Notes under the pieces: generated by a model
What the model saw: only the letters and a program-made list of their open reading frames with translations
The model's database searches: none
Told to the model about the DNA's origin: nothing
Made by a program: the position numbers and the translations under genes
In this document: piece after piece, positions 1-4,197 of the stretch
How the letters are laid out: each line of letters opens with the position of its first letter
How positions within the stretch are numbered: the stretch's first letter is position 1
NCBI GenBank assembly: GCA_002315495.1
Contig: DCGJ01000034.1
Coordinates: 8,715 to 15,096 of the forward strand
Origin: Lachnoclostridium sp. UBA1781
GTDB taxonomy: Bacteria; Bacillota; Clostridia; Lachnospirales; Lachnospiraceae
Length of the DNA: 6,382 nt
Direction of reading: 5' to 3'

Positions 1-46
1 CGGAGTCGGCCGTTTCGACCAAAGGAAAGTCAGGAAAGCCGCAAAA

Positions 47-125
47 GCATTCAGAAATCAGGGCGCTGCCAAAACTGAATGCAATTGCCGATTAAATAGG
101 CGTTCTACTGTTGTAGAACATCGGC
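47..125. repeat. Cluster of perfect inverted repeats (stem-loops)
   Basis: An 8-bp perfect stem (GCATTCAG 47-54 with CTGAATGC 75-82) encloses a 20-nt loop. Next to it, GCCGAT (87-92) pairs with ATCGGC (120-125), and inside that pair a 7-bp hairpin (GTTCTAC 102-108, loop TGTT, GTAGAAC 113-119) stacks directly against the outer 3' arm. Read on the minus strand the first stem is followed by TTTTGC, so it could act as a weak terminator in that direction. On the plus strand no T-tract follows. Function unknown. Confidence 0.5.
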
Positions 126-174
126 CACAACAAACTCCACCTAACTTCCACCGCCTCCCTCAACCCCGCCCATA

Positions 175-203
175 TAGACACCTATCTGTGAATATGTTAA
201 AAT
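175..203 (+). promoter_or_regulatory. Extended -10 sigma-A-type promoter for the small membrane protein
   Basis: TAGACA at 175-180 (5 of 6 to the -35 consensus) is followed by exactly 17 bp and then TAAAAT at 198-203 (5 of 6 to TATAAT). The -10 is preceded by TATG plus one base, the extended -10 motif typical of Firmicutes. Transcription would start near 210 and give a leader of about 140 nt before the ATG at 350. It is the best promoter match in the first 350 bases. Confidence 0.6.
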
Positions 204-349
204 CATCTCGTCATAATGCTTTGTGACCGGAGTCACATCTGAAATCCCATCATGCCAACAACTCGTGGAAGGTGGCGACTTCAATCAAAGCAGACTGGAA
301 AGGAGATAGGTTCACCCCTTTGCAGATGGGGTGGATCAGACATAATTGA
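204..349 (+). promoter_or_regulatory. Structured 5' leader, candidate cis-regulatory RNA
   Basis: The predicted leader holds several pairings. TGCTTTG (217-223) can pair with CAAAGCA (286-292). TGTGAC and GTCACA (222-227, 232-237) form a hairpin with a CGGA loop. A 10-bp stem (309-318 with 328-337, two G-T wobbles) closes a 9-nt loop. ATCCCATC (244-251) can instead pair with GATGGGGT (325-332), which excludes the last stem and crosses the 217/292 helix, so it would form a pseudoknot. A strong Shine-Dalgarno sequence, AAAGGAG, sits at 299-305 just before the 309-337 stem, 44 nt from the ATG at 350. The leader matches no riboswitch class I know. Regulation is inferred from mutually exclusive pairings only. 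Confidence 0.3.
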
Positions 350-565
350 ATGGATACATTTACCTTGATTTTGGGCATTGCGATACTTGTCGTGGGAACG
401 ATTTCATTGCTCCTTGCAGGATGGCATCAGTTTGCATATACACAAACGAAGGATGCGTCGAACGATTTCTACTCGAAGCATCGAAAAGGTGCGAAGAAAT
501 ATTTCCTGATGGGAATCATTGCTGTAGTACTCGGCATTTTGCTGCTTGTGGTACGGGTGTTGTAA
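350..565 (+). CDS. Small two-helix membrane protein, unknown function
   Basis: I do not recognise a family for this 71-residue protein. It has a hydrophobic segment at about residues 4-24, a short polar loop, a basic cluster around residues 43-50 (KHRKGAKK), and a second hydrophobic segment at about 51-71 that runs to the C-terminus. The positive-inside rule would put the basic loop in the cytoplasm and both ends outside. The ATG has no good ribosome binding site at normal distance. The nearest strong one (299-305) is separated from it by a 10-bp hairpin, and a purine-rich GGGGTGG lies 15 nt upstream. A seven-codon frame (326-349) ends in a TGA that directly abuts this ATG. Its own promoter lies at 175-203. 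The 3' side (566-682) has only weak hairpins, such as 567-572 with 577-582, and no clear terminator. The clean two-helix amphipathic pattern is the main reason to accept it as real. Confidence 0.7.
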   Translation: MDTFTLILGIAILVVGTISLLLAGWHQFAYTQTKDASNDFYSKHRKGAKKYFLMGIIAVVLGILLLVVRVL

Positions 566-682
566 AGATTTCACTCGAAATCCGGGAAAATCAACGAAAC
601 CGGGCGTTTACTGTTGGGATTATGGCACCGAGTCGTAAGACGGAAAATGCCGGAAAAATCCCTTTTTGCCTGTAAAATCCTA

Positions 683-711
683 TTGACATCTCGAGAGAAA
701 TGATGTAAACT
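683..711 (+). promoter_or_regulatory. Sigma-A promoter of the SPFH gene
   Basis: A perfect TTGACA -35 box (683-688), a 17-bp spacer and a TAAACT -10 box (706-711). The start of transcription would be near 718, leaving a leader of about 75 nt. That leader contains a small AGATA/TATCT hairpin (736-748). Confidence 0.8.
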
Positions 712-781
712 ATATTTACATTCGGGGCGGCGCTGAGATAACATATCTTTGATTTCTCGCTAATACATCCCCAACATGGAA

Positions 782-787
782 AAGGAG
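782..787 (+). promoter_or_regulatory. Ribosome binding site deciding the SPFH start
   Basis: AAGGAG lies 6 nt before the ATG at 794. An in-frame ATG at 776 lies upstream of this site and cannot use it, so 794 is the start. Confidence 0.85.
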
Positions 788-793
788 TACTTT

Positions 794-1717
794 ATGACTA
801 CAGCACAGATTATTGCTATTGTCGCAGCAGTTGTCGTTTTATTTTTGATTTTATCCTGCATCAAGATTGTTCCGCAGGAGCACGCATTTGTCATTGAGCG
901 TCTTGGTAAGTACCATAGCGTTAAATATGCCGGTATTAACTTTATCATTCCGGTTGTTGACAACGTTGTTCGCCGCGTTTCTTTGAAGGAGCAGTTGGCA
1001 GACTTCCCGCCACAGCCGGTTATTACCAAGGATAACGTAACCATGCAGATTGATACGGTCGTATTCTTCCGTATCTACGATGCAAAGCTCTTCACCTACG
1101 GTGTTGAGAATCCGAGAATTGCTCTTGAGAGCTTGACCGCAACCACTCTTCGTAACATCATCGGTGAGTTGGAACTCGACGAAACACTTACTTCCCGTGA
1201 GATTATCAATACGAAGATGCAGACCGTGCTCGACGTTGCTACCGATCCTTGGGGTATCAAGGTTAATCGAGTTGAGGTTAAGAACATTATGCCTCCTGCA
1301 GCGATCCGTGAAGCCATGGAGAAGCAGATGAAGGCAGAGCGTGAGAGACGTGAGCAGATCCTGATTGCAGAAGGTGAAAAGAAGAGTGCCATCCTTAAGG
1401 CAGAAGGTGAGAAGGAATCCGCAGTGCTTCGCGCAGAGGCTCAGAAGATTGAGCTTGTTAAGGAAGCAGAAGGTCATGCAGAGTCCATTCGTCTTCATAA
1501 GGTTGCTGAGGCTGACGGTATCCGTGAGATGCAGCAGGCAGAAGCAGATGCCATCAGAAAGCTGCTGGATGCAGGTCTTACGACCGAGCAGATCGTTACC
1601 CTGAAGTCCTATGAAGCATTTACAAAGGCTGCTGACGGACAGGCAACGAAGATTATCGTTCCTTCTGAGATTCAGAACCTTGCAGGATTGGTTTCTGCAG
1701 CTAAGAACCTGGATTAA
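794..1717 (+). CDS. SPFH/Band 7 paraslipin-type membrane scaffold protein
   Basis: This 307-residue protein belongs to the stomatin/prohibitin/flotillin/HflK superfamily, closest in style to paraslipins and QmcA/YbbK. Such proteins anchor in the membrane and oligomerise, organising membrane domains or modulating membrane proteases; the exact role here is unknown. One N-terminal transmembrane segment (about residues 4-22) is followed by the Band 7 domain. Family-typical stretches include VPQEHAFVIERLGKY near residues 26-40, the PVITKDNV segment, and a DPWGIKVNRVEVKNI segment leading into PP. From about residue 170 to 262 comes an Ala/Glu/Lys-rich coiled coil with repeated AEGEK and AEA units. 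The tail carries the ADGQATKIIVPSEIQ-type motif of paraslipins. The start at 794 is fixed by AAGGAG at 782-787. The gene has its own promoter and terminator, so it is probably monocistronic. The usual NfeD partner gene is not adjacent here; the small membrane protein upstream is too short for NfeD and is separately promoted. Confidence 0.93.
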   Translation: MTTAQIIAIVAAVVVLFLILSCIKIVPQEHAFVIERLGKYHSVKYAGINFIIPVVDNVVRRVSLKEQLADFPPQPVITKDNVTMQIDTVVFFRIYDAKLFTYGVENPRIALESLTATTLRNIIGELELDETLTSREIINTKMQTVLDVATDPWGIKVNRVEVKNIMPPAAIREAMEKQMKAERERREQILIAEGEKKSAILKAEGEKESAVLRAEAQKIELVKEAEGHAESIRLHKVAEADGIREMQQAEADAIRKLLDAGLTTEQIVTLKSYEAFTKAADGQATKIIVPSEIQNLAGLVSAAKNLD

Positions 1718-1734
1718 TAAACAATGAAGCAAAG

Positions 1735-1765
1735 AAAAATGCCTCTGATTCGGAGGCATTTTTTT
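1735..1765 (+). terminator. Rho-independent terminator after the SPFH gene
   Basis: AAAAATGCCTC (1735-1745) pairs with GAGGCATTTTT (1753-1763), and the T-run continues to 1765. The stem can extend inward by a T-G and a G-C pair, leaving a 3-nt loop. It starts 17 nt after the stop codon. The A-run on the 5' side suggests it could also work in reverse. Confidence 0.92.
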
Positions 1766-1873
1766 GTTGAAATGGATATTCCCTATACTGATTTTACTCT
1801 TCCCTTTTTATGCAAAAAGAAGTAAAATAGTTCTAATAAGTTTTCAGGAAAATGAGGCATTGATACTTTACGC

Positions 1874-1878
1874 GGAGG
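1874..1878 (+). promoter_or_regulatory. Ribosome binding site deciding the reductase start
   Basis: GGAGG with an 8-nt spacer before the ATG at 1887. This argues against the longer open frame, which would begin with TTG inside the terminator T-run at 1764. Confidence 0.85.
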
Positions 1879-1886
1879 ATACGAAC

Positions 1887-3029
1887 ATGAATGATATTTT
1901 TAACGGAGCGAAGCCCCTTGGCTTCGGCTTGATGCGACTTCCACTGACCAACCCAAATGATGGCGGAAGCATTGATTTTGAACTGACCAAGAAGATGGTT
2001 GATATGTATATGGAGCGCGGCTTTACCTACTTTGACACCGCGCTGATGTATTGTAACGGAAAGAGCGAAGCGGCGGTTAAGGAGGTGCTTTCCTCCCGTT
2101 ATCCGCGTGAATCCTACACGCTTGCCACGAAGCTTCATGCAGGCTTTATTCAGACAGAAGAGGACAGAGATATTCGCTTTTACAAGCAGCTTTCCGACAC
2201 CGGTGTGGACTATTTTGACTACTATCTGGTACATGATGTAAATGCCCACAGTATCGAAGTTTACGACAAGCTCCATGTGTGGGACTGGGTTCAGCAGAAG
2301 AAGGCAGAGGGCAAGATGAAGCATATCGGGTTCTCCTTCCATGACACGCCGGAGCTTTTGGAGAAGGTGATTACGGAGCATCCGGAGATGGAATTCGTTC
2401 AGATTCAGCTAAACTATCTGGATTACGAGAATCCGGGGGTTCAGTCGAGAGCCTGCTACGAGGTGTGCAGGAAGTATGATATGCCGATTATTATCATGGA
2501 GCCGGTGAAGGGTGGAACTTTGGTGAATGTAGGACCGGAGATTACGAAGATGTATAAGGACTACCATCCGGACCTCAGCGTGGCTTCCTGGGCGATTCGT
2601 TTTGCGGCAAGCCACGAGAATGTCAAGATGGTTCTTTCCGGTATGAGTAACCTTGAGCAGCTTGATGACAACACCGGATATATGGAGCATTTTCAGCCGA
2701 TTACGGAGGAGGAAAATGCGTTGATTACCAAGGCGGTTGCAATTCTGAACGGACAGATTACCGTTCCTTGTACCGGTTGTGAGTATTGTGTGGACGGATG
2801 TCCGATGAACATTGCGATTCCGAAATATTTTGCGCTCTATAACAATGATGTGCGTGAGGTTGCGGAGGGCAAGGACTGGAATCCAAATGGTGAATATTAT
2901 GAGAATCTTACCAAGACCTTCGGAAAAGCAAGCGAGTGTGTAGAGTGTGGCCAGTGCGAGGAGATGTGTCCGCAGCATTTGCCGATTATCGAGCATCTGA
3001 AGGCAGTTGCGAAGCAGTTTGAAAATTAG
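1887..3029 (+). CDS. Aldo/keto reductase with C-terminal 2x[4Fe-4S] ferredoxin domain
   Basis: This 380-residue cytoplasmic oxidoreductase is of the clostridial aldo/keto reductase type that carries a ferredoxin tail. The reductase barrel opens with KPLGFGLMRLP (residues 9-19), and the catalytic tetrad is visible as Asp50 (FDTA), Tyr55 (LMYCNG), Lys82 (ATKL) and His116 (LVHD), close to classical family numbering. Two CX2CX2CX3CP motifs follow, at Cys295/298/301/305 and Cys351/354/357/361, each expected to bind a [4Fe-4S] cluster. The pairing suggests electron transfer between a nicotinamide-bound barrel and ferredoxin-like partners; the substrate cannot be read from sequence. The start is set by GGAGG at 1874-1878. 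The frame stays open upstream to 1764, but that part overlaps the preceding terminator. No strong promoter is evident in 1766-1886, although TATACT at 1784-1789 is a weak -10 candidate. It probably shares a transcript with the FliB-type gene 21 bp downstream. Confidence 0.93.
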   Translation: MNDIFNGAKPLGFGLMRLPLTNPNDGGSIDFELTKKMVDMYMERGFTYFDTALMYCNGKSEAAVKEVLSSRYPRESYTLATKLHAGFIQTEEDRDIRFYKQLSDTGVDYFDYYLVHDVNAHSIEVYDKLHVWDWVQQKKAEGKMKHIGFSFHDTPELLEKVITEHPEMEFVQIQLNYLDYENPGVQSRACYEVCRKYDMPIIIMEPVKGGTLVNVGPEITKMYKDYHPDLSVASWAIRFAASHENVKMVLSGMSNLEQLDDNTGYMEHFQPITEEENALITKAVAILNGQITVPCTGCEYCVDGCPMNIAIPKYFALYNNDVREVAEGKDWNPNGEYYENLTKTFGKASECVECGQCEEMCPQHLPIIEHLKAVAKQFEN

Positions 3030-3050
3030 GCGTAAGGATAGTGGAATATT

Positions 3051-4073
3051 ATGTTATATCGTTCGACAGATCAATATAAGACTTTTCGATGCACGGCGGC
3101 CGATTGTCCGGAAAACTGTTGCGAGGGCTGGCAGATTGTCATTGATGAAGAAAGCCTAGAGCGTTATCAAACGGACGGCATCGAGGGCATCGATTGGGGC
3201 GAGGGCTGCTTTGAACAACAGGAGAGACGCTGCAATATGCTCCTTGAAAATGGCCTCTGCAAGCTTCACTGTGAGCACGGCGAGGACTATCTTTGCGAGA
3301 CCTGCAAGCGCTATCCACGGCACACGGAGGAGTACGAAGGTGAGCGTGAGTATTCGCTTTCCTTGTCCTGCCCGGAGGTTGCACGGATGCTTTTAAACCG
3401 GACCGAACCGCTTCGGTTTGTGGAATGGGAGGATGACTCCGAGGATGATTTTGAGGAGTTTGATTACCTTCTTTATACGAAGCTTCAGGATGCACGCGAG
3501 TTGATGATACAGACCATTCAAAACCGGGAGATTCCCCTTTCGGAGCGCATGGGCCGACTACTGACGTTTGCCTGGGAATTGCAGAATTATGTGGATCAGG
3601 GCATGATTTATGCCATTGATGAATATCTCGAGGAATTTCGAAATGAGCCGCAAAACGAGTGGGACTTCGAGGATGATTTGGAGCATTTTGATGCGTTGTT
3701 CGAACTGGAAACCTTGAATGATACCTGGACGGATGTTCTGAATGACGGGTATGATTTTATGGAAGGGGAGCATTTTCAGGAGCAGTTTGAGGAAGCTCTA
3801 ACGCAACACGCAGTGGAAGGAGAACAGCTCTTGTTCTTCTTTGTGTATACCTATTTTTGCGGCGCGGTGTACGACGAGCTGATCTTCTCAAAAGCAGCGC
3901 TTTCCGTGTATAGTGTGCGGTGGATTATGGCATTGTTTCTTGCGCAGTGTTCGCTTCATCCGGAGCTCGATCCGAAGCAGATTTTAATTGAGGTGGCATA
4001 TCATTATGCTCGGGAGATTGAGCACTCGGATTTTAATGTAAATGCGCTGGACCAGTACTTTGCGGAGATGTAA
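3051..4073 (+). CDS. fliB: FliB-type cysteine-cluster protein (putative flagellin lysine-N-methylase)
   Basis: This 340-residue cytoplasmic protein has the N-terminal cysteine signature of the FliB/YkgJ-like group. Cys14, Cys19, Cys23 and Cys24 lie in FRCTAADCPENCCEGW. Further cysteines are Cys61, Cys70 (CKLH), Cys82 and Cys85 (CETCKRYPRH), and Cys107 in SLSCPE. These probably bind a metal or Fe-S centre. FliB in enterobacteria is needed for methylation of flagellin lysines, and databases carry the name over to many clostridial homologues. No flagellar genes are in this window, so the substrate may differ. The rest is acidic, with long Glu/Asp-rich helices (about residues 120-260) and no second domain I can name. 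It looks somewhat short for the family, from memory. The start ATG follows the reductase stop by 21 bp, with weak purine-rich sites (TAAGGAT 3033-3039, GTGGA 3041-3045). Co-transcription with the reductase is likely. Confidence 0.8.
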   Translation: MLYRSTDQYKTFRCTAADCPENCCEGWQIVIDEESLERYQTDGIEGIDWGEGCFEQQERRCNMLLENGLCKLHCEHGEDYLCETCKRYPRHTEEYEGEREYSLSLSCPEVARMLLNRTEPLRFVEWEDDSEDDFEEFDYLLYTKLQDARELMIQTIQNREIPLSERMGRLLTFAWELQNYVDQGMIYAIDEYLEEFRNEPQNEWDFEDDLEHFDALFELETLNDTWTDVLNDGYDFMEGEHFQEQFEEALTQHAVEGEQLLFFFVYTYFCGAVYDELIFSKAALSVYSVRWIMALFLAQCSLHPELDPKQILIEVAYHYAREIEHSDFNVNALDQYFAEM

Positions 4074-4108
4074 TACGGAATTTTTAATGAAAAAACTGTC
4101 GTTATCAG

Positions 4109-4137
4109 TTGACTTAAAATGGAAAAAAAGATAAACT
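4109..4137 (+). promoter_or_regulatory. Sigma-A promoter of the surface-protein gene
   Basis: TTGACT (4109-4114), a 17-bp spacer and TAAACT (4132-4137). Spacing and -10 hexamer are identical to those of the SPFH promoter. The predicted leader is about 55 nt and ends in a strong AGGAGG (4187-4192) 5 nt before the ATG at 4198. No convincing terminator separates it from the FliB gene, so some readthrough is possible; AACTG/CAGTT at 4095-4111 is a weak hairpin without a T-tract. Confidence 0.75.
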
Positions 4138-4197
4138 TGATATATTGATGGTTGCTCGCGTTTGGTGGGTGATAATACAAATTATTAGGAGGATGAA

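Larger units (their letters stand above)
1..349. other. Gene-poor structured upstream region
   Basis: I find no convincing gene in this stretch. Short open frames exist on both strands. On + there is a frame ending at a TAA at 93-95, one open from 2 to a TGA at 224-226, and a 38-codon frame at 252-368. On - there is a glycine-rich-tailed frame ending near 130. None has a ribosome binding site at a usable distance or a recognisable domain. Instead the region is rich in perfect inverted repeats: 47-54 with 75-82, 87-92 with 120-125, 102-108 with 113-119, 222-227 with 232-237, and 309-318 with 328-337. It also holds a G-poor C-rich tract (126-170) and a promoter. The + frame ending at 93-95 could be the tail of an upstream gene cut by the window edge, with no similarity I can name. 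A non-coding or dispersed intergenic element is the simplest reading, but this is inference. Confidence 0.5.

Noticed and set aside
2..95. Possible tail of an upstream gene (frame ending TAA at 93-95)
   Set aside because: About 30 codons with no recognisable motif, over a region of strong inverted repeats; the evidence is too thin to call a CDS, though it cannot be excluded.
1..180. RNase P RNA, tmRNA, SRP RNA or a group II intron 3' end
   Set aside because: Looked for the conserved cores of each (for example domain V, the SRP tetraloop region, the tmRNA acceptor end) and found none.
252..368. 38-codon + frame in the leader
   Set aside because: No ribosome site, an arginine/glycine-rich non-descript product, and overlap with both leader stems and the start of the next gene. 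More likely structured RNA than coding.
624..670. Possible terminator for the small membrane protein (GGCA/TGCC outer pair, T-run 663-667)
   Set aside because: The stem is short and bulged and the T-run is displaced from it by about 11 nt.
346..675. 109-codon + frame beginning with TTG that overlaps the small membrane protein
   Set aside because: It overlaps the 71-aa two-helix protein in another frame, has a poor start and no domain. The cysteine-rich look is a frame artefact.
776..793. Upstream in-frame ATG adding six residues to the SPFH protein
   Set aside because: The ATG at 776 precedes the AAGGAG at 782-787 and has no site of its own; the ATG at 794 is correctly spaced from it.
851..1759. 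302-codon minus-strand open frame opposite the SPFH gene
   Set aside because: It mirrors a well-supported coding gene, runs through the terminator, and has no recognisable domain or ribosome site.
1764..1886. 41-codon N-terminal extension of the aldo/keto reductase, with a hydrophobic stretch resembling a signal peptide
   Set aside because: It would start with TTG inside the terminator T-run and has no ribosome site. The barrel motif begins right after the ATG at 1887, which has GGAGG at 8 nt. The hydrophobic residues are a product of AT-rich intergenic DNA.
1833..2996. Minus-strand open frames of 182 and 195 codons opposite the reductase
   Set aside because: Shadows of the real + strand gene, with no family features.
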